From NCBI RefSeq assembly GCF_043290135.1, contig NC_134710.1, forward strand, positions 133,748,655 to 133,812,654: 64,000 nucleotides of DNA, given 5' to 3'. The notes below the pieces were generated by a model that saw nothing but the letters and a program-made list of their open reading frames with translations, did no database searches and was not told where the DNA came from. This stretch comes from Rhipicephalus microplus. Taxonomy: Eukaryota; Arthropoda; Arachnida; Ixodida; Ixodidae. Made by a program: the position numbers and the translations under genes. Positions 10,476-21,144 of this stretch are shown here, piece after piece; position 1 is the stretch's first letter, and each line of letters opens with the position of its first letter.

Positions 10476-11408
10476 GGTTATGCATAGTGGTTAGTTATAT
10501 TCTGAGCATTTCTCTATCACCTGATTGATAGTATGAATGTGGTCGATTGTTGAGTAGGCTGTTCGAAATCCTGTTTGTTCCTTTGGTTGATTGAATTCTA
10601 ATGTTTTCTTTACTCTGTTAGCAATTACGTTTGTAGATAGTTTGTATACTACAGAGAGCAAGCTGATCGGTCTGTAATTCTTCAAGTCCTTGTCATCTCC
10701 TTTCTTTTGTATAAAGATGTTGTTAGCATTCTTCCAAGACTCTGGTACTCTTGCCGTCAGGAGACACCTCGTAAACAGGGTGGCTAGTTTTTCTAACACA
10801 ATCTGTCATTCATCTTTCAGCAGACCTGATGTTACCTGATCCTCACCAGCAACTTTGCCTCTTTGCATGCTCTCGAAAGATTTTCTGACTACTTCTATCA
10901 TTACTGGTTGGGTGTCATCTGGTTTACTGCTAGTTCTTATAATATTAAGGTCGTGGTTGTCCCGGCTACTGTACAGATCTCTGTAAAACTCCTCCGCTAT
11001 TTTAACAACCCTATCCATATTGGTAGTTATTTTGTCTTCTTTGTCCCGTAGTTCATACATCCGATTATTGCCTATCCCAAGTTTCCTCTACACTGCTTTG
11101 ACGCTTCCTCCATTATTGAGAGCGTGTTCAATTCTCTCCATGTTATACCTTCTTACATGCATACCTTACGCCTATTAATCAACTTCGAAAGTTCTGCCAG
11201 GTATATTTTGTCTGTTGTACTTGAGACTTTTATGATTTGACGCTTCCTAATGAGATTCCTCGTATCCTGGGAAAGCTTGCCAGTGTCCTGTCTAACTACC
11301 TGCCTCCAACTTTCACTGCACACTCCATAATGATACTCGTCAGACTATCACTCATTGTATCTACGCTGAGGTTGGTTTCCTAAGAGCCGAGTACCTGTTT
11401 TGAAGGGA
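9404..11408 (-). mobile_element. RTE-like LINE, 5'-truncated, broken
   Basis: The minus strand carries the RT and C-terminal parts of an RTE-type non-LTR element. The 5' endonuclease is missing. The 3' end shows the motif ending in CAGGCTGATGATGATGATG (about 9406-9425), a trinucleotide tail usual for this group. Reading breaks at about 11060, 10800 and 10485 divide the frame into at least three pieces. The left edge is clear from the tail; the right edge (about 11408) is approximate. Confidence 0.85.
10491..11060 (-). pseudogene. RTE-like RT, N-terminal pieces
   Basis: Two adjoining minus-strand frames. 11060-10806 contains the pre-RT linker (EEFYRDLYSS and AGEDQVTSGLLKDE). 10799-10491 contains early RT blocks, with QKKGDDKDLKNYRPISLLS and GFRTAYSTIDHIHTINQVI. 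The second piece connects to the RT core after a stop and frameshift. From 11060 to about 11408 the same strand continues as degenerate linker coding sequence (for example LRKR and LAELSKLINRR) without an endonuclease. Confidence 0.8.
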
Positions 11409-11626
11409 GTACCTTTTTTTTGTCCTGCTTCAAATTAAAATTGATACTGCCACGCAATTCACGGCCAATCACCTGTGGTGTTGAGCCCTTCTAAAAACCA
11501 ACCAACCAACTAACCTCCAGTATGGATGCCCTCCCCGGAAGTGGCGCGGCCAGGGGTTCACACAGCGCGCGTGCTTTCCCCCCTCCAGGATTTTTAGGGG
11601 CGAAGCTCCTTATGACATGGGTCTGT

Positions 11627-11719
11627 TGATTGATTAGTGGCGTTTAACATTCCAAAACCAACATATGATTATGAGAGACGCTGTAGTGGAGGGCTCCTTA
11701 AATTTTGACCACCTGGCAC
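11627..11719 (-). mobile_element. 5'-truncated SINE fragment
   Basis: Matches the 3' quarter of the main SINE in reverse (TGATTGATTAG, ATGATTATGAGAGACGCTGT, GACCACCTGG). A probable 8-bp target duplication GGGTCTGT flanks it (11619-11626 and 11720-11727). Confidence 0.75.
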
Positions 11720-11736
11720 GGGTCTGTCATTCCTCC

Positions 11737-11910
11737 GTATGTATGTATGTATCTATGTATCGATGTATGTATCTATGTATGTATGTGTCTATGTATGTAT
11801 GTATCTATGTATGTATGTATGTATGTATGTATTATGTATGTATGTATGTATGTATGTATGTATGTATGTATGTATGTATGTATGTATGTATGTATGTATG
11901 TATGTATGTA
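11737..11910. repeat. (TATG)n microsatellite
   Basis: GTAT tetranucleotide array with a few TATC variants in the first 70 bases and one dropped base near 11831. It generates long artificial MYVCMYV-type frames on the plus strand and HTYIHTYI frames on the minus strand. Confidence 0.97.
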
Positions 11911-11996
11911 GCCATCGGTGGCACATACCCGCTCTAGAGTGGGTGTGTCCCAGGAGTTGCGAGATGGGAGATGGCGGTACTTGGAGTGTTCACTAG

Positions 11997-12192
11997 ATGG
12001 ACGCACGGACGGACGGACGCACGGGCGGACAGACAGACAGACAGACAACCAGATGGATGGACGAATGGACGCACGAACGGACGGATAGACGGATGGACGG
12101 ACTCACGGACGGAAGCATGAACAGAGGGACGGACGCATGGATTGACGCACGGATGGTCGCTAGGACGGACGGAAGCACAGACGAGCTGATGG
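11997..12192. repeat. Degenerate GACG/GGAC minisatellite
   Basis: About 195 bp of GGACGCAC, GGACGGAC and ACAGACAG units. The irregular 4-base period gives open frames in several phases, which is why it looks coding on both strands. No protein homology is evident. Confidence 0.85.
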
Positions 12193-12433
12193 ACGCTTCG
12201 CCTCACTCATCATCAATCATTCCGTTGATATGCTGCGATTTTTTTTCGCCGTGGCACACAGAGCGAAAAATGACTATATTTTAAGAAGGCACCCCCATAA
12301 ACCCCAGAAATTCCTATATTTCTTTCGGGAAGGCGGTGGGGGGGGGGGGGGGCAGCCTTTATATACAAACATACATAAACCACTGAGCGCCAGGTCGGAG
12401 TGCTCCTCCACCAATTATACAAAGTGGCTGATT

Positions 12434-12504
12434 CGGCCCTGGGAATTTACCCCGTCGCCTCACCCGTTAGAAGCGGACGCTCTACCATATTGCCACCTCC
12501 GCGG
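12434..12504 (-). other. tRNA-Arg(UCU)-like SINE head or tRNA pseudogene
   Basis: On the minus strand: GCGGAGGTGGC, an A-box-like TATGGTAGAGCG, then an anticodon arm at 12478-12462 with a five-pair stem (including G-U pairs) and a 7-base loop CTTCTAA, anticodon TCT. The T arm (GGGGTAAATTCCC) is degenerate and lacks a good B box. Downstream (to about 12350) a non-tRNA body follows and ends before a G run at 12339-12352, so this is more likely a SINE head than a working tRNA. Confidence 0.4.
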
Positions 12505-13461
12505 ATCGCTTCGTTAATCGCTGGTGACAGCGGTCGTGTCAAGCAAACGATGTTGGTGACCACGCCAACTACGAATGCCCACACACTCTGGGCCTGCTGA
12601 GGAAACTTCGTTGCTTGTAGGCTCAAGATAATCTTGACACCGTGGAGGCCAGTGTTATCGGTTAGGCCATTAATAAGTTATCTCTCCCTTTCTGTCACTC
12701 TTCCCTGTACGTGTGCCCTCGAATGGCACACGTACAGCGCGAAACCGAAGCAAAATAAGACCGAGACGCGCTGTTTAGTGAGGAGCGTTCGCAAAAAAAA
12801 AAAAAAAACAAGCCAGAAGCACGCGATACCACGCCTAATATTACTTGACGGTACTATTGGGTGGCGCCAGAAAGGGCGTGGTATGCGGTAATCAGCTATG
12901 AAACACCAAGGCTCTTCATCAAAAAAGAAGAAAAAATGAGAGTTTTGCTGCAAATGCGAAGCAATGAACGCGATAGCTACAAATTGGAAGGTCACGCGCA
13001 GAATGGCAAGCAGATCTAAACGTGCCCCGCATTTTTCACGTCCAAATGACGCACGAAACGTACTCACAGGTACAGATGAACACGAATAAGCGTTTCTGTT
13101 ACTTCGCTGTGCCTGAAAAGCACGCCCTTTTCGCAAATGAAGACTGTGCAACAATTGCAGTGACCTGTGTGCGCCCGGTAACTACAACAGAATCGTTCTG
13201 GTGAAATACCAAGGCCAGCGAAGACGAACGATCCTCCCCACCGCGAGATAAGGGCGCGCGAGCGAGCGTCCACCACCCTCCTCTCCGAGGGCCGATGAAC
13301 ACGTTGGAGATGAGCGCGCCGCCGCGTCGTGACGATATGGCGTCGCGCGCTCATTGCGCTATCTTGCTATGCGGAAACACGATAGTCCCTCCCCCCCCCC
13401 CCGAGATGTCCGTTAACAGTGGTAGATATAAATAGCTTGCCGTTTGAACGTTGAAGGACGT
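12505..13461. other. Unassigned sequence with small perfect hairpin
   Basis: Contains a perfect 12-bp inverted repeat TGTACGTGTGCC / GGCACACGTACA at 12706-12736 with a 7-base loop, A runs near 12795 and a GC/CpG-rich patch at 13245-13360. A minus-strand frame of 158 codons (13154-12678) crosses the A run and the hairpin and shows no domain; I do not call it a gene. Confidence 0.45.
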
Positions 13462-13600
13462 GCCTCTCCGTGGCTCAGTGGTTAACGCCTCGCACTCACG
13501 TTTTAGAGATCAAAAGTTTGATTCCGCGCGCCGGAGTTTTTTTCCTTGATGCTTCTTTTTCTTTTTTGCGTCTTCTATATATAGATACGTGTACATATAC
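13462..13600 (+). mobile_element. Candidate tRNA-headed SINE, second family
   Basis: The head GCCTCTCCGTGGCTCAGTGG carries a good A box (TGGCTCAGTGG, 13471-13481). A weak B box AGTTTGATTCC (13515-13525) lies at suitable spacing. T-rich sequence follows. The internal Pol III promoter layout is tRNA-like, but the cloverleaf is poor and no target duplication was found. It is distinct from the CCGCGGTGG SINE family. Confidence 0.45.
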
Positions 13601-14470
13601 GGCGAGTGATGGCGATGCCGGCGGCAGAATCTAGCCAAGAGTGTCCATATAATTGCTATCACAATAAAAAGAAAGTTTTAGCATACTGGACAGAAGCAGG
13701 TGTGATGCCTTCCTTTCAAGCAACAGTCGGCCGTCCCTATGCGCCGAAGATCGGCTTCCGAGGGGAGTTCAGTCGCATCACCGGCCCGATCGTGCTGGGA
13801 GCGTCTCGCCTAGGAAGAAGAAGGGGGCCTTGCAGCTGTTTTCGGAAAGCCGCGCGTCAAATGTAGCGGCAGCCGTTTTCGCACGACTACCTTCCCTTGG
13901 CTGGGGAATCTCCACCCATCTTGCGGAGTATCTCGCTCGCGCATCTCTGCTCTGCGTCAGGCTTGTAACAGCGTGCCGCAGAACTGTGCGGCTTCGAAGA
14001 GCACAACACGACGACCGCGGATAGCCGCCGCAGCTACATCAGTGGAAAACGACAAGCTTTCTGGTGGCTCCCCGATTACGCAAGCTACTATGAAGACAGA
14101 CACAGGGTCTTTTCACGGGCTGTGTTGCACGCAGAAGTCAAACTGGTTAGGCGTGGCCCATTTTATGTATCTACCGGCGTGCATGCAGTTATTACGCTCT
14201 GTACTGTCGAGAAGCAGCGCAACATCACCGCAGCTATTCCTTCCTACATGAACGCAGCGCAGGCCCGTAGCCAGGAATCTTTTCGGAGGAGGAGGGAGGG
14301 GGGGGGGGGTATATTTGTCCTCGTGAAAACACCCTTCTCTATCCGAACTTCATTGGTGTGGAGGGGGAGGGGACCTAGGGCACCCTTTTGGCTACTGGCC
14401 TGCCATAGTGTAAACGAGGTAGCACACGAATGTATTTAAACCGTCTGCTGGTAAAGCGTCTTCCAAGCAG
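13601..14470. other. Unassigned sequence; partial GTAGCCAGG repeat
   Basis: No gene is supported. At 14265-14310 a CCCGTAGCCAGGAATC motif followed by G runs resembles the GGGGCGTAGCC repeat at 6143 and 14776. Confidence 0.45.
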
Positions 14471-14570
14471 GACGATAGTTATAGCACGAGAACAGAATGA
14501 CGACACAGAGACAAGAAGGACACAAGGTGTCTCTGCGTCGTCATTCTGTTCTCGCGCTATAACTATCGTC
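14471..14570. repeat. Hairpin (inverted) repeat, copy 1
   Basis: Arms of about 43 bp begin GACGATAGTTATAGC and pair almost perfectly (two mismatches in the outer 40 bases) around a short loop near 14514-14527. The flank on the right, read on the minus strand, is AGCTTGGGCTAGT, the same sequence that precedes copy 2 at 32393. Two copies with shared flank indicate a dispersed foldback element rather than chance. Confidence 0.88.
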
Positions 14571-14775
14571 ATGTGAAACCACTAGCCCAAGCTACCACAC
14601 GTCTTCCAAACGTCGCGTTGCTTACGCCACGAAGAGTCGGAAGCAGGAGGTCAGAGGCGGAGCTGCGCTATCTCGCGAGCAGCAAAACACAACCCGGCCT
14701 TGAATAGCTCGACCGCTCTCTTGGCTATGTCAACAAAAAAGTGTGGAAGCACTCACTTTAAGGGACTGGGCTTCA

Positions 14776-14999
14776 TTGGCGTAGCGTGGGGCGTACGGAG
14801 GGGGGGGGGGGATGTTGAGCCACCCTGCCCTTCCCTAATTTTTTTTTCGTATTTTCAAGCAGGCGAATACCCAGAATTTCTTTTCGGGGGGAGGGGCACC
14901 CCGTTGAAATGGTCATTTTTCGCTCTTTATGCCATGGTGAAAATAAATTTCAGTGGGAGAGTCACGGGCCCAGTGTGCTACGCCCTGGCTACGCCCCTG
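14776..14999. mobile_element. MITE-like element with GGGGCGTAGCC end
   Basis: The right end read on the minus strand is CAGGGGCGTAGCCAGGGCG. The left end TTGGCGTAGCGTGGGGCGTA is an imperfect counterpart, giving inverted-like termini about 224 bp apart. The inside is non-coding with G and T runs. Such GGGGCGTAGCC ends recur at 6143 and 14265. The superfamily is not resolved and no clean target duplication was seen. Confidence 0.45.
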
Positions 15000-15447
15000 T
15001 TTGCGTGTGATCTGGTAATATAAATGCTCACGTGAAAACAAATAGCCGAACATACATAAAAGTTGGTTAAATGGCCTACCCTCTTCCGTCGAAAAAACTT
15101 GCTGGCTACGCACCGGCTGGGCCTTCCTCTGTTGTAACAACGGTAGCCGCTCGCACAGAAGAGTTACTCTACAAGGGGAAACCTGTATTAAACTGATCAC
15201 ACGTGCAACGCAATACAATTAGCGGCCTTAATCAGGAAATAGCTGTAACCACGTGAGCTGTACATTTCACAAAGAATGATGTACTTCACAGAACTACCAG
15301 GTGAGGTGTCGCACATCTTCACTGCCCCGTTTCCCATTTTCTATATTTCACGATTTTCTATATTTCGCGCCAGGACTGCCAGCGAGGCATTCCAGGTGGC
15401 AATGTGGAGAAGTCGTAACAAGTATAGGGTAGCAAACCGAAGTCCTC
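15000..15447. other. Unassigned sequence upstream of LINE
   Basis: No gene. The motif GGGTAGCAAACCGA at 15427-15440 also occurs in the 3' UTR of the I-like LINEs (58345), so a small LINE fragment may lie here. Confidence 0.4.
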
Positions 15448-15799
15448 TTCATTTGGGCACGGTGGACCCGGCAATGTCATGACGCTAAGCAGGGAAACTT
15501 TTTCGTACTGCAGGGTTTGCTGGAAATCGCCGCCGGTTTACCAACGACTTGTCAGGTATGCCACGAGGTGCGCCAAGCCAGCGATGCATACAAGCTTTTC
15601 AATTCGATCTCGTCTTGAAATCAACTAGCGCCATCGCATGATAGCGAGGAACTTCTGGCGACACCTATCGACCAACGAGGCGTGACGTCATCAACAGCCG
15701 GGGATATAAAACAGATGCCTCACGACTACCACTTCATTGGGCACGGCGGACCCGGCAATTCCATGACGCTAAGCAGGAAACTGTTTTTCGTACTGCAGG
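15448..15799 (+). repeat. Two direct 5' UTR units of the LINE
   Basis: A 65-bp unit (TTCATTTGGGCACGG to TTCGTACTGCAGG) at 15448-15514 recurs at 15733-15799, offset by 285 bp, with only a few substitutions and indels. Repeated 5' UTR monomers are known promoter arrangements in some LINEs. Here the role is inferred. The second copy overlaps the start of the first open frame (15682). Confidence 0.8.
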
Positions 15800-16652
15800 T
15801 TAGTTCTCATTACTGCACGTTTCGAAGTGACTGTCCTGGCCTAGTGGTCCTGCCGTGCCCCAAACGGGGCTATAGCGTTGCTTATGAAAGTGCGTTTATG
15901 CTGAAGTTGCTGTTGTGCGGTGACGTGGAAGTGAGCCCTGGGCCTACACAAAAAAAAAAAATTTTTTGAAGAGCTGCTTCAGGGCCAGAAGGCCTTGCAA
16001 TGTGGCTTAAATGAATTAAAGACAGAAATAGCGGACATGAAAAAGACGATAGAAAGACTTACCGATAAAGTGTTCGAAAGTAGCCCTGAACCCTTCCTTC
16101 CTTCAGGACAAGCTGATAAAGTACAGGCACTGCTACAGTCAGTGGAGCATGTCATAAACTTTCAAGCCAAAAAACTTACAGATCTGGAGGACCGAAGCAG
16201 ACGATCTAATTTGATAGTTCATGGAATACCCGAATCATCCGATGAAACCGAAACCTCACTTAAGGATAAGGTTGTGAAAGACGTGTTCGAAGTTAAACTT
16301 GGCGTGAAATGTAGATCCATTGGCCGCATTCATCGACTTGGACATCACAAAGGCAAGCGCTCAGTGATCATATACCTCCAAGATTTCAACTAAAAACAGG
16401 AAATCTTCGCTAATGTAAAAAAGCTAAAAGGCAGCTCAATATTTGTCCAGAACGACTACTCCGCATTAACATTAAGAAAACGAAAACTACTGTGGGAAAG
16501 TGCTAAAAGTGAAAAGCAACTCGGGAAGGTCTCGCTTATTCACGACAGACTAAGAATAGATAAAGAATACTTTTATTGGCACGAAACGCTGAACAAACGT
16601 ATTAAAGCAACAAAAACCGCACAGTTCACGCACGCAAAAAGGTCAGCGCGAT
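15682..16652 (+). pseudogene. LINE ORF1 with 2A-like peptide and coiled coil
   Basis: The N-terminal piece (15682-15969) ends LLLCGDVEVSPGPTQ, close to the 2A consensus D-V/I-E-x-N-P-G-P but with Ser in place of the Asn. It runs into an 11-base A tract (15951-15961), where the frame shifts to one that continues from 15968 (EELLQGQKALQCG) through a heptad-rich coiled coil (about 15995-16200) and the block LEDRSRRSNLIVHGIPES, typical of LINE ORF1 / L1-like RNA-binding proteins. A TAA at 16391 interrupts it, but the same frame goes on to 16652 with IYLQDFN before and IFVQNDYS after. ORF1 proteins bind LINE RNA as chaperones. This copy cannot make one intact. Confidence 0.82.
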
Positions 16653-16715
16653 AACACATCGACATTATCTTGCGACTGACATGATGCCTTTAAAAGCCCT
16701 AAACAAGTCCGGATA

Positions 16716-17560
16716 TTGAATGTAAACGCCCGCAGTGTGAAAAACAAAACTGAATCCTTAGAAACTTTGTTGCTACAGTATGATCCTCATGTAGCTGTCT
16801 TAACAGAAACCTGGCTGAATGAGGAGATATGTGACAATGACATATTCCCCCTTCTTACACAGTATTTCGTAAAGATCGGCAGGCTAGGGCCGGAGGCGTG
16901 GCTATCTTAGTTAAAGATAGTGTTCAGGCGGTTTTATTAGATGACATAGTAGGTATCAAAAGCCTGCGTGTTAAAATCTCTATCTGCGGTCAGAGTTTCA
17001 TGTTGTACGCACTTTATAGACCTCCAGATGCCACAACGGATGTATTAGAGACGCTGAATAATGAAATGTCAATGCGCGAAAATAAGAAAATTGTTCTTCT
17101 CGGTGATTTTAACCTGCCGGGAGTAGATTAGCAAGGCATTGATGCCAGTAGCTCATATAATAAACACGTTAGCATTATGTTCGATATTATGTTAAGGTAT
17201 AATTTAATGCAGGTAGTTCATGAACCAACTCGTGTACAGATTTCATCTAGCTCTGTGTTAGACCTGGCGTTCATCAGTCGTGATTTTTCTGATTGCACTG
17301 TAGAAGTGGAGCCAGGGCTCTCTGATCACCATCTCATAAGCATATTATTACCGCTTCAACCACTTAAAAAGTATAAACACGTCCCTGCACGTTCTTTTAA
17401 GGACTTTGCTCATGCCAATGACCCAAGCATTACCAATTACTTGCAAAACTGTTTGATTGATTTCGAGGGCAACAACACTCAGTTACTTTGGAACAAGTTC
17501 AAAGACATGTGTCACTATTGCCTGGATAATTTTGTTCCTAATAAACTGAAGAAAGCTTAA
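16716..17560 (+). pseudogene. LINE AP endonuclease domain
   Basis: Three frames give an apurinic-like endonuclease: NVNARSVKNKTESL and VLTETWLNEE in the first (16716-16910), GGVAILVKDSV and VLLGDFNLPGVD in the second (to 17131, TAG stop), and a third (17177-17560) with SSSVLDLAFIS and LSDHHLIS, the SDHH catalytic box. Together they show the Asn, Glu, Asp-Asn and His positions of the exonuclease-endonuclease-phosphatase fold that nicks target DNA. One frameshift near 16895 and two stops break it. Confidence 0.85.
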
Positions 17561-17813
17561 AAGGAAACGCCTTGGATGAATCGGAAAATCATTCAACTAA
17601 AACGTAGGATAAAGAGATATAAAAAGAAACATGTGCAGAATGACATAATAAGGCAGATGCAAGATGACCTCGCTCGTGCACTTCGCGCAGAAAAAGATTA
17701 TTATTTTGAAATACCGCTTCTTAACTTCATAAAAAAATGAGTCTGATAAGTTTTGGCACTACATAAAAGATAGCAAGAAACCAGTTACTCAAATATCAGT
17801 TGACGGGAAGCCG

Positions 17814-19407
17814 GTGACAGATAAGTGTGAGATTGCTCAACACTCAAACAACTATTTTCAAGATGTATTCTCTAGCGCAACTGTATGCGCGTGTGACGGC
17901 ACATTCTCCAAACTATTAGATATGAGTTTCGTATCGTATGCTGGGGTATTTAATATGCTTCTTAACTTGAAAACTCAGAATTCTTCTGGTCCCGACGAAA
18001 TCCCTAACATATTTCTCAAACGATATGCCGTGCTTCTTGCAAACTTTCTTGTAATCTTGTTCCGTGTCTCAGTCATCACTGCACAACTGCCTATTGACTG
18101 GAAAACAGCCCGGGTTGTTCCTGTGTTCAAGAAAGGTGACAGGACACTTATACAAAATTGTCCTATTTCACTGACATCCCAATGCTGCAAACTTGTGGAA
18201 CATATTATAGCCAACTGTGTTAGTGAATTTCTAGAAAATAATGCTGCACTAACAGAACATCAGCATGGCTTTCGAAAAGGGTATTCAACGATAACCCAAC
18301 TAATAACAGTAGTTCAATCATTCGCTTCATCTCTTGATTCTAATGACCAAGTAGATGTAATATTTCTTGATTTTAGCAAAGCTTTTGACAAAGTTCCGCA
18401 CAATAAACTAATCATAAAGCTTAGAATTCTTGGCGTTCCTGAACACTTCATCAGATAGATTTCTGTTTACCTGACTAACAGGAAGCAATATGTTGACATT
18501 GGAGGTGAACGTTCTCAAAGTTTGGCAGTCACTTCAGGGGTGCCACAAGGCAGTGTCCTAGGCCCCCTGCTTTTCTTGGTTTATATTGATGATATTGTTA
18601 GCGTAGGAAGCCCTGGTGTTCAAATTCGATTATTTGCAGACGACTGCGTATTATTCAATGAAATTTTTCCTCTTGATGATCAGGTTCAGTTAAATAGCAA
18701 TTTAAATAACGTATTGCAGTGGTGCGAAAAATGGGGCATGGTTTTGAACGCCGATAAAACCGTACTGCTCCCTATAACGCGTAAAAAAGCACCCCTGTCT
18801 TTTACTTACTAGCTTGGTTCTTCGCCACTTAGGCAAAACGATAGCTATAAATACTTAGGTGTTACAATAACAACTACCTTATCGTAGAATAAACATATAA
18901 ATATTATTTCCTCCTCTGCATTCAGAAATGTAAAAAATAAGCTTCATAATGCCCCAAGCAATGTTAAATTACTGGCCTATTATTCTTTAATAAGACCTAA
19001 ATTAGAATACGCGAGTGCAGTATGGGACCCATACACTCAAACTAACATTAAGTGCCTGGAAAAAAATACAAAGGAAAGCCGTCCGGTTTATTTTTAACAA
19101 GTTCTCACGAGTAGACTCTCCTTCTGAAATAATGAAGGCCAATGGCATTTCCCTTCTTAGCACACATCGAAAACCGATAATTGACCTTCTTTTTCTTCTT
19201 CTGAACCACAAACTTGCGATTGACCCATCGCCGTACCTGAGATTGTTATCAACCAGACCCACAAGGCATCATCACGCCAAATCTCTAACACCCTATTTCT
19301 GCAGGACAGACGCTTATAAGTTCACATATTTTCCACGCACGGTCTCAGATTGGAACGGAACAACTCGGGCATCCTCAGAGAATCTATTTCTCCTTCGCTC
19401 TAAATAG
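17814..19407 (+). pseudogene. LINE reverse transcriptase domain
   Basis: The first piece (17814-18458) carries SSGPDEIPNIFLKR, TARVVPVFKKGD, QHGFRKGYSTITQL and FLDFSKAFDKVPH. The second (18522-18812) carries GVPQGSVLGPLLFLVYIDDI and the catalytic LFADDCVLF. After stops near 18812 and 18885 the thumb and C-terminal region continue (YKYLGVTI, then from 19015 [11 protein letters not shown] to the natural end at 19407). A NRPIS-type block is NCPIS here. All catalytic aspartates are present but the frame is interrupted by TAG near 18456 and others. No RNase H follows. Confidence 0.88.
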
Positions 19408-19831
19408 CATTGTCCTGAAAATTCAGGTTTCCGATCTTTTATTACAGCGTTTTTCTTTTCTTTTCGTTTTCTTTTTCATCTTGTATGTGCTGTACTTATT
19501 GTATACTTATGTATTCATTACTTCCTTGGCTTGAACTGTGAAAATAGTTGTGTTTATTGTTTTGTATTTGTTATGTATTTATTTTTACTTCAATCGTACA
19601 ACATATGAAGTATAAATTTGTGGTGTTTTTTTTCTCTTTTGTCCGGTACATGCGTTATTACGAAATAGTTTGCTATGTCGCTCCTTGTGTTCACTATGAG
19701 TGTATGAAGCACTCACCCCAAACAATCTTTATGCCACTTATTGTTTCGACGATGTCCCCTTGTAACTGCCCACCTGCTTGGACCTAAGGGTCTGCAGTAT
19801 TTAATAAATAAATAAATAAATAAATAAATAA
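19408..19831 (+). other. LINE 3' UTR and (AATA)n tail
   Basis: T-rich, non-coding, ending CTTGGACCTAAGGGTCTGCA followed by tetranucleotide AATA repeats. The tail marks the 3' insertion boundary. I did not find a convincing target duplication. Confidence 0.8.
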
Positions 19832-20853
19832 TCTTCCTGTCTTTGTCTATCTCTAAGGAAACAGAAGACATGCTTACCGAAAAAAGTTGCCTTGAATCCG
19901 AAACTGCGGCACAAAAAACTTAAACCGGAAACTACATACGCCATATTTTCGGAATGGCGGTAGTTCTGTCGTCCCCTCCGCTCGCGCGCAAAACATATTA
20001 ATGACAGCATGTTATGTGCCAAAAGTACCTTATGATTATGAGACACGCTGTAGTATGAGAGGGCTACTGATTTTGGCACTATGAAGGCTGTTAATTCCGT
20101 CGACTCGAATGTAAAATACCCAGAAGGTAGAATTTTCTGAACTACCTCAGGAGGGCCACTTTCAGGATTTTTTACCACTGCAAATAATGTGCTGTTACCA
20201 CATGGTGCCTTGATATTGCGCTAGCATAATTCAAAGTGAACGTTGTTATAAGAACCTGGTCGAGTCTATAGCTTAAAACGCAGCGTTTCACACATTGTAG
20301 AACATGCTGCTTAGGGCGACGACAAAGAGTCCAGCTAATGGTCCAGCTAATGAGGTCAAACTGGTTAAAATTGACATATCAGTAAACCAGGCTCTATACG
20401 GTAGGCGTTCGAAGAAATCCAGTACTCCAATTGTGCTGCGTTTAATACATTGTCGATACGACACTGGCGAGACCGCTGTTGCTAAATTAAAGAAGCCTGT
20501 ACGTCCAAATTAGCCAGACCATGCAGGAACTTTTAAGTTACTCTACACACCACATCAATACATAAAAAATAACGCATGATGCAAGTGGATCATAGTCAGG
20601 GGCGCTGCGTAGCAAGACGAACGTCGAATGTCTTTTAACGAATTCGACAACGTTATTGCGATCATGCAAGCAAGACAGCTACAATCGCACCGACTGCTTA
20701 TTCTCGATGTGCCGGCGACTCATATGTATTTGTACGAACCACGCCTTGATATCTGACAGTGAGCAAAGTCACTGAGACTCAGATCGAGCCGTGAGTCGGA
20801 GTTTCAGCGAGTCCGCTTGAGGGAAATTTTCGTAAGTGTGAGTTCGCGTTAGT
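19832..20853. other. Unassigned; one old SINE-like scrap
   Basis: At about 20028-20072, TATGATTATGAGACACGCTGTAGT (shown here only as a match to the SINE 3' segment, minus orientation) suggests a degraded SINE piece. The rest has no supported gene. Confidence 0.4.
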
Positions 20854-21144
20854 TAATTGGTTAGTTGACTGATTGATTGATTGACTGACTGATTGATTGA
20901 CTGATTGATATGTGGGGTATAACGTGTCAAAACCGCCATATATGATTATGAGGGACGCCGTAGTGGAAGGCTCCGGAAATTTCGATCACCTGGGGTTCCT
21001 TAACGTGCACCCAAATCTGAGCACACGGGCCTACAGCATTTTCGCCCCATCGTAAACGCAGTCACCACAGCCGGGATTCGATCCTGCGACCTGCGGGTCA
21101 GCAGCCTAGTAGCTTAGCCACTAGACCACCGCGGCGGGGCATTA
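20854..21144 (-). mobile_element. Full-length SINE with long (TGAT/TGAC)n tail
   Basis: The head on the minus strand begins CCCCGCCGCGGTGGTCTAG at about 21140, with the B box near 21082. The tail at the left is an expanded TGATTGATTGACTGA tract of roughly 50 bp. A 9-bp duplication CGCGTTAGT flanks it (20845-20853 and 21145-21153). The body has moderate divergence (a CCATCGTAAACGCAG segment replaces the usual CTCCATCGGAAATGCAG). Confidence 0.9.

Larger units (their letters stand above)
15448..19831 (+). mobile_element. CR1/L2-type LINE, near full length, broken
   Basis: A non-LTR element with 5' UTR, ORF1, AP endonuclease and RT in order, ending in an (AATA)n tail at 19803-19831. About 4.4 kb is present. 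Coding regions are split by at least six stops or frameshifts, so this copy is inactive. Absence of RNase H, the RT box FADD and the ORF1 type point to the CR1/L2/Jockey side of LINE diversity. The true 5' end is uncertain; I take it as the start of the repeated 5' UTR unit. Confidence 0.88.

Noticed and set aside
11665..12206. Frames of Met-Tyr-Val-Cys and Asp-Gly-Arg-Thr repeats on both strands
   Set aside because: Produced by the (TATG)n and GACG simple repeats.
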